This document shows, piece after piece, positions 15,380-25,322 of a stretch of 41,728 nt of DNA (its first letter is position 1; each line of letters opens with the position of its first letter). The DNA comes from Actinacidiphila acidipaludis (GTDB taxonomy: Bacteria; Actinomycetota; Actinomycetes; Streptomycetales; Streptomycetaceae). Both the position numbers and the translations under genes were made by a program. The DNA is taken from the NCBI RefSeq assembly GCF_019890725.1, contig NZ_JAINZZ010000066.1, forward strand, positions 1 to 41,728, in the 5' to 3' direction. Under the pieces are notes generated by a model. That model saw only the letters and a list, made by a program, of their open reading frames with translations. It made no database searches and was not told the origin of the DNA.

Positions 15380-16144
15380 ATGCCAGCCCGGAAGAACGCC
15401 GAACCGCCGGCCGGAGCAGAGGGCCCCAGCGACGGATCCGGCTACGACGCCACGCCGTTCCTGCCCGCGCGGGGACGCATCCCCGCGCACCGCAGGGCCG
15501 CCGCGGACTGCCGGGGCTGCCCGCTGTTCGGCCCGGCCACCCAGACCGTGTTCGGGGAGGGCGACGCGTCCGCGCGGCTGATGTTCGTGGGCGAGGAGCC
15601 CGGCGACCAGGAGGACCGGCAGGGCAAGCCCTTCGTCGGTCCGGCCGGGCAGCTGCTGCACCGGGCGATGGAGGAGGCGGGTCTCGCCGACGAACCGTCG
15701 TACGTCACCAACGCGGTCAAGCACTTCAAGTTCGAGTTGGCGCCCCGCACCGGCAAGCGGCGGATCCACAAGCCGCCGTCGCTGCGGGAGATGACGGCGT
15801 GCCGGCCGTGGCTGTCCGCCGAACTGCGGCTGGTCGAACCCGAGGTGGTCGTCGCTCTCGGCGCGACCGCCGGACGCGCCCTGCTGGGCTCCTCGTTCCG
15901 GGTGACGAAGGACCGCGGTGCGGTGCAGGCGTGCGCGGTGGCCGCCGACGGCACGATCGGTCCCGTGGAGCCGGATGCGGTGCCGGGCGACGGCACGGAC
16001 CACGCCTCCGACGGGCACGCGGGAATCCGCACCCAGGTGGTGCCGACCGTGCACCCCTCGTCCGTGCTCAGGTCGGATGACCGGGAGGCCGCCTACGCCG
16101 GACTCGTCGCGGATCTGCGGGTGGCCGCCGGGCTGGTGCGCTGA
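15380..16144 (+). CDS. udgX: UdgX-type uracil-DNA glycosylase/cross-linking protein
   Basis: A 254-residue member of the uracil-DNA glycosylase superfamily near family 4. It contains motif A as GEEPGDQED (71-79), the UdgX-specific loop KRRIHKPP (126-133) and the C-terminal HPSSVLR motif (225-231). In mycobacterial UdgX the His of this loop forms a covalent bond with the abasic deoxyribose after uracil removal; here that is His130. Fe-S ligands are Cys44, Cys47 and Cys141, while the position usually held by a fourth Cys in family 4 (VVKC) is His115 (AVKH), an inference from motif alignment. An extra loop of about 30 residues (185-217) precedes the last motif. The ATG has GGAGG seven bases upstream. 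It is predicted to recognise uracil in DNA and tether to it. Confidence 0.92.
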   Translation: MPARKNAEPPAGAEGPSDGSGYDATPFLPARGRIPAHRRAAADCRGCPLFGPATQTVFGEGDASARLMFVGEEPGDQEDRQGKPFVGPAGQLLHRAMEEAGLADEPSYVTNAVKHFKFELAPRTGKRRIHKPPSLREMTACRPWLSAELRLVEPEVVVALGATAGRALLGSSFRVTKDRGAVQACAVAADGTIGPVEPDAVPGDGTDHASDGHAGIRTQVVPTVHPSSVLRSDDREAAYAGLVADLRVAAGLVR

Positions 16145-16149
16145 ACGCG

Positions 16150-16170
16150 GCACCGCTGCGAAGCCGGTGC
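16150..16170. terminator. hairpin between convergent udgX and ssgA-like genes
   Basis: GCACCG and CGGTGC form a 6-bp stem with a 9-base loop in the 36 bases between the two converging stop codons. It is modest in strength; function is inferred from position. Confidence 0.4.
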
Positions 16171-16180
16171 GGGCCCGGGT

Positions 16181-16603
16181 TCAGGCTCCGGTCATGATGA
16201 GCTCGAGTTCGGCGTCCAGGGCGCCGGCGACCTGGTCGGCGTCGCACCCCTGGCGGACCCGCAGCGCCCGCACGAAGGCGGCCACCTCCTGGTCGGGTAG
16301 CCGGACGCGTACGCCGAACGAGGGAGCGAGGGCCACCTCGACGCCGTGGAACCCCTCGGTGGTCGGGCTGACCCGTACGTCGCCCTCCCCCGCGGGGCCC
16401 AGCAGACCCGCCGTCAGGAGGTCCCAGGCGAAGGTCCAGCGCACGTCCTCGCCGTCGGGGCCACGCAGCACCATCGTCACGGCGAGGGGATCGGAGGGCT
16501 GGTAGACGAGATCGGTGGGAAGCAACGCCATCGACTCCTCGCTGACGTCCACCAGTCCGACTGTGCTCAACCGGACGGGCTCAACCTCGTCTGCAGTCGG
16601 CAT
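16181..16603 (-). CDS. SsgA-like protein (SALP), sporulation and cell division regulator family
   Basis: A 140-residue SALP. It shows the family blocks: a variable start, ESMALLPTDLVYQPSDPLAV, TMVLRGPDGEDVRWTFAWDL, LTAGLLGPAGEGDVRVSP and an acidic C-terminal helix DAELELIM. SALPs occur only in morphologically complex actinobacteria; SsgB and SsgA help position FtsZ at sporulation septa, and others act in peptidoglycan maturation or spore separation. Which SALP this is cannot be decided. The ATG at 16603 has GAGAGGAG just upstream on the minus strand. The upstream 200 bases contain two repeats listed separately. Confidence 0.88.
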   Translation of the reverse strand: MPTADEVEPVRLSTVGLVDVSEESMALLPTDLVYQPSDPLAVTMVLRGPDGEDVRWTFAWDLLTAGLLGPAGEGDVRVSPTTEGFHGVEVALAPSFGVRVRLPDQEVAAFVRALRVRQGCDADQVAGALDAELELIMTGA

Positions 16604-16640
16604 TCCGGCACTCCTCTCCCGCGTTTCCGCTGGTGGCCCG

Positions 16641-16660
16641 ATTGGAACCCTTTGGAACCC
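16641..16660. repeat. tandem 10-bp repeat upstream of ssgA-like gene
   Basis: The ten-base unit with TTGGAACCC occurs twice head to tail (16642-16650 and 16652-16660), about 40-60 bases upstream of the SALP start. Two copies one helical turn apart would suit cooperative protein binding. Function is inference. Confidence 0.45.
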
Positions 16661-16703
16661 TTTGCGGAGCCGCGCATTCCGAACGACTCCGCGAGGCGAC
16701 TTG

Positions 16704-16740
16704 CCACTCAACCCGCTTTCAAACCCGCCCGGTTGAGTGG
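16704..16740. repeat. perfect 10-bp inverted repeat between HAD and SALP genes
   Basis: CCACTCAACC (16704-16713) and GGTTGAGTGG (16731-16740) are perfect inverted repeats with a 17-base spacer. It lies 60 bases downstream of the HAD stop and 100 upstream of the SALP start, so it could be a second terminator or an operator. Confidence 0.5.
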
Positions 16741-16769
16741 ACTCCCGACGCTCCTGCCCCAGCGGCCCC

Positions 16770-16797
16770 CCGCGGGCCGGACGACCCGGCCCCGCGG
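16770..16797 (-). terminator. GC-rich hairpin after HAD gene
   Basis: CCGCGGGCCGG pairs with CCGGCCCCGCGG, with one bulged base and a five-base loop. It begins four bases after the HAD stop codon on the minus strand. Confidence 0.5.
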
Positions 16798-16800
16798 CGG

Positions 16801-17508
16801 TCACGCTGTGTCGCCGGGAGGCCGGTCCAGCAGGCTCTCGCCGAGGTGCCTCAGCAGGTCGGCCGGGGACTCGTAGACCGCCTTGGCGCCGGCGCCGGCG
16901 AGCTCGTCGCGGCACCAGCCACCGGTCAGCAGCGCCAGGCAGGGCACCTTCGCACGGCCGGCCGCCTCCACGTCCCAGACCGCGTCCCCGACGAAGACCG
17001 CCCGCTCCGCGGGCACACCCGCCCGCTCCAGTGCCTGGTGGACGATGTCGGGGGACGGTTTGCTGGCGGACACGTCCTCGGCGGTGGTCACCGCCGCGAT
17101 CGCGTCGTCCGCGTCGAGCGCCCGGACCATCACGTCCGCCTCGGGCCCGGAGGCCGAGGAGGCGAGCACCACCCGCCAGCCGCGTTCCGCGCACGCCCGC
17201 AGCAGATCGCGCGCGCCGGGCAGCGGCACCAGCCGCGTCCAGTACTGCGCGTACAGAGCGTCATGGGCGGCCTTCGCCGCCGCGCTCTCCTCCTCGTCCC
17301 GGTCCTCACCGAGCAGTTCGTCGAGCAGATGGTCGCCGCCCATGCCGATGCAGCGGTGGATCCTCGCCATCGTCACCGAGTGCCCGTTCTGGCGGAACGC
17401 CTCCCACCAGGCCACGGTGTGCAGATAGACGGTGTCCATCAGGGTGCCGTCCACGTCGAACAGGACGGCACCGGGAGCGTCCGCGGTGTCAGGTTCCGGC
17501 ACGGTCAT
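16801..17508 (-). CDS. HAD superfamily hydrolase (beta-phosphoglucomutase/phosphoglycolate phosphatase-like)
   Basis: A 235-residue HAD phosphatase with motif I FDVDGTLMD (Asp18 nucleophile, Asp20 acid/base), motif II LASSASG, motif III Lys in SASKPSPD and motif IV GDAVWDVEAAGRA. The helical cap between motifs I and II (TVYLHTVAWWEAFRQNGHSV and following) makes it a class C1 HAD, similar to phosphoglycolate phosphatases and beta-phosphoglucomutases. Substrate is unknown but small phosphorylated metabolites are usual. GTG 17511 and ATG 17508 are adjacent; GAGG lies very close to both, so GTG 17502, which has better spacing, is a real alternative. It is transcribed in the same direction as the catalase gene upstream. 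Confidence 0.9.
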   Translation of the reverse strand: MTVPEPDTADAPGAVLFDVDGTLMDTVYLHTVAWWEAFRQNGHSVTMARIHRCIGMGGDHLLDELLGEDRDEEESAAAKAAHDALYAQYWTRLVPLPGARDLLRACAERGWRVVLASSASGPEADVMVRALDADDAIAAVTTAEDVSASKPSPDIVHQALERAGVPAERAVFVGDAVWDVEAAGRAKVPCLALLTGGWCRDELAGAGAKAVYESPADLLRHLGESLLDRPPGDTA

Positions 17509-17571
17509 CACCTCGCATGATCAGGTTGTCGCCTCACTCGCATCGCACTTGCGCTTCGGTGGGCCGGGGAC

Positions 17572-19719
<2,148 letters not shown>

Positions 19720-19823
19720 CTTCGGCTCCAGGTGGTCGATGTGAGTCGTTCGTCCACGGACGGGCGGCGCTTCCCGCCGCAGCGCGCTTCGTGTCCGTGG
19801 TGCTGCTGCGGGGCAGAACGGCA

Positions 19824-19849
19824 CCACACCCCGGGCAGCTCGGGTGTGG
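19824..19849 (-). terminator. hairpin after formate dehydrogenase operon
   Basis: CCACACCC and GGGTGTGG form a perfect 8-bp stem with a 10-base loop. It starts 60 bases after the nrfD stop and is also 105 bases upstream of the catalase start. Confidence 0.5.
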
Positions 19850-19908
19850 CGGGGCCGGACGGCGGGGGACGCCGGTGAGCGGGTGCCCAGCCTCCGCGGG
19901 CGCAATCG

Positions 19909-21015
19909 TCAGCCGGCGGTATCGCCCCCGGACGGCGGTACGGACGGATCGGCGCCCGGGGACGTGCCGCCGTTCTTGGCCGCGGCCTCGGCGGCGCGCC
20001 GGCGTTCCTCCAGCCGCTCGCGCTGCGGCCCCACGGTGTAGACGGGGTCCTCGGCCGAGGCGACTCCGGCGTGGAAGACGCCGAACCGGGTGCAGGCGGA
20101 GGCCGCGAGCAGCGCCAGGCCGGCCGCCGCCGCCGTGGGCCGCCGCGCCGGTGGCGGCAGGAAGGGCGAGCAGGCGGCGGCCGCGGCTCCGACACCCGTC
20201 AGCACCTCGGCGGCGTGCATGCAGCGGCCGCCGCGTCCCTGTTCGTAGGGCTCGGCGACCGGCCCGAGCCGCTTGCGCATGCCGCGCACCAGGGCGAGTT
20301 CGGTCGTCGTGGCCAGCAGGGCGGCGGCGCGCGCCGGCCCGGTCTCGGAGTAGGGCGAGCCCAGCAGAGCCGCACCGGACGCCGCGGTGAGCGCCGACGC
20401 CGCGAAGACGGCGGGCAGTTCACGGTAGGCGTCGTGCCAGGCCGGTACGGCGGTGTCGGCGGCCAGCACGGCGGTGTAGGTCGCGATGGCGGGTCCCACC
20501 ACGGCTGCCCCGGCCGTGGCCGCGGCGCCGACGCGCGGCAGCCGGCCCGCACGGTTGAGAACGGCCGCCAGACCGGCGAGTGGCGCGTAGCCGGTGAGCA
20601 GCCACGAGCCGACGCTCATGGGTGACGTCGGCTTGAACACCCGCAGCATGTTGGCGAACCGCGACGGGCGCCCGAGGTCGTGCACCAGCAGGGCCCCGGA
20701 ACCGGCGATGGCGAGCGCCGAGGTCGTCTTGAGGACCCGGGCCATGCCGGGGCGGCCGGTCAGCTGGGCGCCGGCGGCGAGGACCGAACCGGCGCCGGCC
20801 AGCCCGCCGAGGAAGAAGTAGCCGGCGATGTCCTGCGCGGACCACGATGGCGCCTTGATCACCGGCCGGCCGTAGTACGAGGAGAACTCGGCCCGGTCGA
20901 CCATGAGCCGCTCTCCCCCGGAGCCGCGCCGTCGGCGGCCCCTCCGCATCGGCGGCGCTTCGCGCCCGGGCCGCTCGCCCGTGATGCCGTGGCGCGTGAC
21001 GTCGGAGGAGCTCAT
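19909..21015 (-). CDS. NrfD/PsrC-family membrane subunit of formate dehydrogenase
   Basis: A 368-residue integral membrane protein. After a basic, Arg-rich N-terminus, the first helix holds AGYFFLGGLAGAGSVLAAGA, characteristic of NrfD/PsrC, followed by SGALLVHDLGRPSRFANMLR and FKPTSPMSVGSWLLTGYAPLAG. About eight helices are visible. NrfD proteins anchor Fe-S and molybdopterin subunits and pass electrons to the quinone pool without heme. The C-terminal 40 residues are hydrophilic. The ATG at 21015 overlaps the stop of the ferredoxin subunit (ATGA), making it the last gene of the fdh operon. Confidence 0.93.
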   Translation of the reverse strand: MSSSDVTRHGITGERPGREAPPMRRGRRRRGSGGERLMVDRAEFSSYYGRPVIKAPSWSAQDIAGYFFLGGLAGAGSVLAAGAQLTGRPGMARVLKTTSALAIAGSGALLVHDLGRPSRFANMLRVFKPTSPMSVGSWLLTGYAPLAGLAAVLNRAGRLPRVGAAATAGAAVVGPAIATYTAVLAADTAVPAWHDAYRELPAVFAASALTAASGAALLGSPYSETGPARAAALLATTTELALVRGMRKRLGPVAEPYEQGRGGRCMHAAEVLTGVGAAAAACSPFLPPPARRPTAAAAGLALLAASACTRFGVFHAGVASAEDPVYTVGPQRERLEERRRAAEAAAKNGGTSPGADPSVPPSGGDTAG

Positions 21016-22013
21016 CGCGGTCCCTTCCCGGTCGCGGTCGCGGCGAACGCCAGGGCGGCGGCGCCCAGCAGGCCGACGGCCGCGCGGGCCGCGTGCCGCC
21101 ACATGTCGGGCAGGTCGCGGGTGGTGACCACCGGGTCCGGTGGCAGGCCGTAGACCTCGGGTTCGTCCATGAGCAGGAAGAAGGCGCCGTCACCGCCGAC
21201 GCCGTCGTCCGGGTCGTGGCCGTACAGCCGGGCCTCGGGCACGCCCAGGTCGTGGAGCTGCTCGACGCGCAGCGCCGCCCGCTCCCGCAGTTCGTCCAGC
21301 GGGCCGAACTGGATCGAGTCGGTCGGGCACGCCTTGGCGCAGGCCGGCTCCATGCCGTCGCCGAGCCGGTCGTAGCACATGGTGCACTTGAACGCCCGGC
21401 CGTCGTCCGGCCGTTGCTCGATGACGCCGTACGGGCAGGCGGGCACGCAGTAGCCGCATCCGTTACAGACGTCCTCCTGCACCACGACCGTGCCGAACTC
21501 CGTGCGGAACAGGGCGCCGGTCGGGCAGACGTCCAGGCAGGCCGCATGCGTGCAGTGCTTGCACACGTCGGACGACATCAGCCAGCGCAGTTCGGTGCGG
21601 CCGTCGGGAGCCGGCGGCCCGCCCGCGACGGGCGCGGCCTCGACGGCTGTGCCCGCGGACCCGGCCGGCTCCTGACCGGCGTGCCCGTGGGGGGAATGGC
21701 CGTGTCCTTCGTGCCCGTCGGGGGACGGCCCTCCGGCCGCGGGCGCGGCGACCGGCCGGCTCTGCTCGATGAAGGCGACGTGCCGCCAGGTGGAAGCGCC
21801 CAGGCCGCCGGTGTTGTCGTAGGACATCCCGGTCAGCGACAGACCGTCCTCGGGGATGGCGTTCCACTCCTTGCACGCCACTTCGCAGGCCTTGCAGCCG
21901 ATGCACACCGTGGTGTCGGTGAAGAACCCCACGCGCGGCGGCGGATCGGGATGGCCGGCGTCCCCGGCCGGGTCGGGCTCCGGGCCGTACAGCAGGTCCG
22001 CGGACCGGTCCAC
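21012..22013 (-). CDS. fdhB: 4Fe-4S ferredoxin-type subunit of formate dehydrogenase
   Basis: A 333-residue protein with four [4Fe-4S] cysteine motifs: Cys37/40/43/47, Cys151/154/159/163, Cys183/186/189/193 and Cys210/213/225/229. It resembles FdnH/FdhB and HybA proteins that carry electrons from the molybdopterin subunit to the membrane. A hydrophobic C-terminal helix (AARAAVGLLGAAALAFAATA) probably anchors it. Between the first and second motifs is an unusual 60-residue insert with a His cluster (HEGHGHSPHGH, 101-111). I chose GTG 22013 because GGAGG (22025-22021) is seven bases upstream; GTG 22019 overlaps the fdhA stop but lies too near. It is coupled on both sides within the operon. Confidence 0.92.
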   Translation of the reverse strand: MDRSADLLYGPEPDPAGDAGHPDPPPRVGFFTDTTVCIGCKACEVACKEWNAIPEDGLSLTGMSYDNTGGLGASTWRHVAFIEQSRPVAAPAAGGPSPDGHEGHGHSPHGHAGQEPAGSAGTAVEAAPVAGGPPAPDGRTELRWLMSSDVCKHCTHAACLDVCPTGALFRTEFGTVVVQEDVCNGCGYCVPACPYGVIEQRPDDGRAFKCTMCYDRLGDGMEPACAKACPTDSIQFGPLDELRERAALRVEQLHDLGVPEARLYGHDPDDGVGGDGAFFLLMDEPEVYGLPPDPVVTTRDLPDMWRHAARAAVGLLGAAALAFAATATGKGPR

Positions 22014-22015
22014 GC

Positions 22016-25000
22016 TCACACCTCCATCCCGGTCTGCTCGGTGATACCGGCCCTGCGCCGGTAGTCGGCCAGGAAGCCCGGCAGGGCGGCTCCGCGGGGG
22101 CGGCGGCCCGGCCTGATGTCGGCACTCAGCGCCTTCACCTCCTGGATGTGCACGTTGGGGTCGAGGGCGATCGCCGCCAGTTCGTTGGCGGCGTCGCCGG
22201 TGACCAGGCCGTTGGGCCCGAAGTGGTACGGCAGGCCGATCTGGTGGACGGTGTGGCCGTCCAGGTGCAGCGGCGCCAGGCGCTCGGTCACCAGCACGCG
22301 GGCCTCGATAGCGCCGCGTGCGGTGACCAGCGTCGCCCACCCGGCGTGTTCCAGGCCGCGCAGCTCGGCGAGCTCCGGCGAGACCTCGCAGAACAACTCG
22401 GGCTGCAGTTCCGCCAGATAGGGGGACCAGCGGGTCATGCCGCCGGCGGTGAAGTGCTCGGTGAGCCGGTAGGTGGTGACCACGAACGGGAAGACGTCCG
22501 CGCCGGGTTCACCGCCCTGCGGGTGGTAGCGGTTGCCCTCACGGGAGAAGATCTGCCGCACCGGGTTGCGCTGGTGGTCGGCGTAGAGCGGATTGCGCAC
22601 CGGAGAGTCCTGCGGTTCGTAGTGCGTGGGCAGCGGCCCGTCGACCAGGCCCGCGGGGGCGAACAACCAGCCCTTGCCGTCGGCCTGCATGATGAACGGG
22701 TCGTCTCCGCACAGCGCCGCCGGGCCGGTGGCGTCGTCCGGCGGCACCGTTCCGGGTGCCAGGTCGGGCACGAAGTCGGGGACGTCGTGCCCGGTCCACG
22801 TGCCGGTTTCGGGGTCCCACCACACATAGGCCTTGCGCTCGCTCCAGGGCTTGCCCTCGGGATCGGCGGAGGCGCGGTTGTACATGATGCGGCGGTTGGC
22901 CGGCCACGCCCACGCCCATTCGGCGGCGACCCAGTTCTGTTCGGTGTGCGGCTTGCGCCGGGCGGCCTGGTTGACGCCGTCGGCGTAGACCCCGCAGTAG
23001 ATCCAGCAGCCGCAGGAGGTCGACCCGTCGTCCTTCAATTCGGTGTACGCCGACAGATGCCGGCCGTCGGGACCGAAACCGTTGATCTCCGCGAGTACGG
23101 CCTCCGCCGACGGCTCCCGAAGCGGCCCCTCGACCGGGTAGTCCCAGGCGAGGTCGAGGAACTGGCGGTCGCGCGGATCGTCCGACCCGGCCAGGCGCTC
23201 CCGGATCCGCCGCCCGAGGTGGTACATGAACCACAGGTCGCTGCGGGCGTCGCCCTGGGGTTCGACGGCGGTGTGGTGCCACTGCAGCCAGCGGTTGGTG
23301 TTGGTGAACGAGCCGGACTTCTCGGTGTGCGACGCGGCCGGGAAGAAGAACACCTCGGTTCCGATGTCCTCGGTGCGCAGCTCTCCCGTCTCGATCTCGG
23401 GTCCGTCCTGCCACCAGGTCGCGGACTCGATGAGCGAGAAGTCGCGGACCACCAGCCATTCGAGGTTGGCCATGCCGAGCCGCTGGAGGCGGGTGTTGGC
23501 CGAGCCGACCGCCGGGTTCTCCCCCATCAGGAAGTAGCCCTTGCAGTGGCCTGCGAGCTGGGCGAGCACGGTCTCGTACGTGCTGTGCGAACCGGTCAGC
23601 ATCGGCAGGTGGTCGAAGCAGAAGTCGTTCTCCGCGGTCGCCGCGTCGCCGTAGTACGCCTTGAGCAGGCTGACCAGGTAGGAGCGCGCCTCGGCCCAGA
23701 AGCCCTTCTCGGTCTTGATGGTCTCGACGAAACCGTCCAGGTTCTCGTCCCGGTGCGCGTGCGGCATCGGCAGATACCCGGGCAGCAGGTTGAACAGGGT
23801 GGGGATGTCGCTGGACCCCTGGATGCTGGCGTGGCCGCGCAGCGCCTGGATGCCGCCGCCGGGCCGGCCGATGTTGCCCAGCAGCAGCTGGAGGATGGAC
23901 GCGGTCCTGATGTACTGCGCGCCGACGGTGTGCTGCGTCCAGCCCACCGCGTAGCAGATCGCCGAGGTCCGGTCGGGACCGGAGTTCTCGGTCAGCGCGT
24001 CGCACACCTTGCGGAACAGCTCCGGCCGCACGCCGCAGGTGCGCTCGACCACCTCGGGGGTGTAACGGGCGAAGTGCCGCTTGAGCACCTGGTAGACGCA
24101 GCGCGGGTGCTGCAGTGTGAGGTCGCGCTCGGGATCGGGTGCCACGCTGGCGCCGCCGGAGCCGTGGGACTCCGACCCGCCGGCCTGCGAGACGGAGGGC
24201 TCGTACGGGGTCCCCGTGCTCTCCCGCTCCCCGGACGCGGCGTTCACCTCGGTACCCGCGTACTCCCAGGTGGAGGGGTCGTAGTGCCGCTCGTCCTCAT
24301 GGAGACCGGAGAAGACGCCGTCCAGGTCCTCGGTGTCGCGGAACTCCTCGCGCAGCAAAAAGGATGCGTTGGTGTAGTGGAGGACGTAGTCGCGGAACTC
24401 CTTCCCCTCGGTCAGCACGTGGTTGATGATCGCGCCGAGGAAGGCGATGTCGCTGCCGGCCCGCAGCGGTACGTGGAGGTCGGCCAGCGCGCTGGTACGG
24501 GTGAACCGCGGGTCGACGTGGATGACCGTCGCGCCGCGCGCCTTGGCCTCGGTGACCCACTGGAAGCCGACCGGATGGGCCTCGGCGTAGTTGGAGCCCT
24601 GGATGACGATGCAGTCGGAGTTCTGCAGGTCCTGCATGAACGTCGTGGCGCCGCCGCGGCCGAACGACGTGCCGAGCCCGGCGACGGTGGCGCTGTGGCA
24701 CACCCGCGCCTGGTTCTCCACCTGCACCACGCCGAGGCCGGTCAGCAGCTTCTTGATGAGGTAGTTCTCCTCGTTGTCGAGCGTCGCCCCGCCGAGGCTG
24801 GCGATGCCCATCGTGCGGTTGACCCGCTTGCCCTCGTACTCGTCCTGCCAGCCCTCACGGCGGGTGCGCACCACCCGGTCGGCGACCATGTCCATCGCCG
24901 TCTCCAGGTCCAGCGGCTCCCACTCGCGCGCGTGCGGCCTGCGGTACAGAACCTGGTGGCGGCGGGCGTCACCGGTGGTGAGCTGGAGGGTGGCCGAGCC

Positions 25001-25264
25001 CTTCGGGCACAGCCGGCCCCGGCTGACCGGCGAGTCGGGGTCACCCTCGACCTGGACGACCTTCTCGTCCTTCACGTAGACGTTCTGGCCGCAACCGACC
25101 GCGCAGTACGGGCAGATGGACTTCACGACGCGGTCGGCGGTCGCGGTGCGCGGCGCCAGGGATCTGGTGTACGGCGACATCACCGCCTCGCCCCGGCCGA
25201 GTTTGTCCCTGCCGGTCACCTGCCGCCACGCCGGCCAGCGACCGAGAGCGTCTGCCACATTCAC
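22016..25264 (-). CDS. fdhA: formate dehydrogenase major (molybdopterin) subunit, cysteine type
   Basis: A 1082-residue enzyme of the formate dehydrogenase-N/O type, oxidising formate to carbon dioxide. The N-terminal cluster is bound by Cys51, Cys54, Cys58 and Cys86 (CPYCAVGC, GRLCPKG). The metal ligand is Cys189 followed by His190 in VENQARVCHSAT, where many relatives have selenocysteine, so no UGA recoding is needed. Molybdopterin-binding blocks follow, including GSNYAEAHPVGFQWV and GGGIQALRGHASIQGSSD, and the C-terminal cap near 950-1060. No twin-arginine signal is present, so the active site should face the cytoplasm. GTG 25264 has AGGAGG seven bases upstream. Residues about 335-380 form a low-complexity Ser/Gly insert. 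Chaperones (fdhD, fdhE) are not in the window. Confidence 0.95.
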   Translation of the reverse strand: MNVADALGRWPAWRQVTGRDKLGRGEAVMSPYTRSLAPRTATADRVVKSICPYCAVGCGQNVYVKDEKVVQVEGDPDSPVSRGRLCPKGSATLQLTTGDARRHQVLYRRPHAREWEPLDLETAMDMVADRVVRTRREGWQDEYEGKRVNRTMGIASLGGATLDNEENYLIKKLLTGLGVVQVENQARVCHSATVAGLGTSFGRGGATTFMQDLQNSDCIVIQGSNYAEAHPVGFQWVTEAKARGATVIHVDPRFTRTSALADLHVPLRAGSDIAFLGAIINHVLTEGKEFRDYVLHYTNASFLLREEFRDTEDLDGVFSGLHEDERHYDPSTWEYAGTEVNAASGERESTGTPYEPSVSQAGGSESHGSGGASVAPDPERDLTLQHPRCVYQVLKRHFARYTPEVVERTCGVRPELFRKVCDALTENSGPDRTSAICYAVGWTQHTVGAQYIRTASILQLLLGNIGRPGGGIQALRGHASIQGSSDIPTLFNLLPGYLPMPHAHRDENLDGFVETIKTEKGFWAEARSYLVSLLKAYYGDAATAENDFCFDHLPMLTGSHSTYETVLAQLAGHCKGYFLMGENPAVGSANTRLQRLGMANLEWLVVRDFSLIESATWWQDGPEIETGELRTEDIGTEVFFFPAASHTEKSGSFTNTNRWLQWHHTAVEPQGDARSDLWFMYHLGRRIRERLAGSDDPRDRQFLDLAWDYPVEGPLREPSAEAVLAEINGFGPDGRHLSAYTELKDDGSTSCGCWIYCGVYADGVNQAARRKPHTEQNWVAAEWAWAWPANRRIMYNRASADPEGKPWSERKAYVWWDPETGTWTGHDVPDFVPDLAPGTVPPDDATGPAALCGDDPFIMQADGKGWLFAPAGLVDGPLPTHYEPQDSPVRNPLYADHQRNPVRQIFSREGNRYHPQGGEPGADVFPFVVTTYRLTEHFTAGGMTRWSPYLAELQPELFCEVSPELAELRGLEHAGWATLVTARGAIEARVLVTERLAPLHLDGHTVHQIGLPYHFGPNGLVTGDAANELAAIALDPNVHIQEVKALSADIRPGRRPRGAALPGFLADYRRRAGITEQTGMEV

Positions 25265-25303
25265 CTGATGACCTCCTGGTCGGCCCTTCCGGGAGCGCCC
25301 CGC

Positions 25304-25319
25304 CCGCCGGAGCCGGCGG
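25304..25319 (-). terminator. short GC hairpin after Rho_N-like gene
   Basis: CCGCCGG and CCGGCGG form a 7-bp stem around AG, starting four bases past the stop of the minus-strand gene ending at 25323. The two-base loop implies one or two pairs stay open. Confidence 0.4.
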
Positions 25320-25322
25320 TGT

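Noticed and set aside
22016..25264. Selenocysteine-containing formate dehydrogenase
   Set aside because: The metal-ligand position is a normal Cys codon in VENQARVCH and there is no in-frame TGA.
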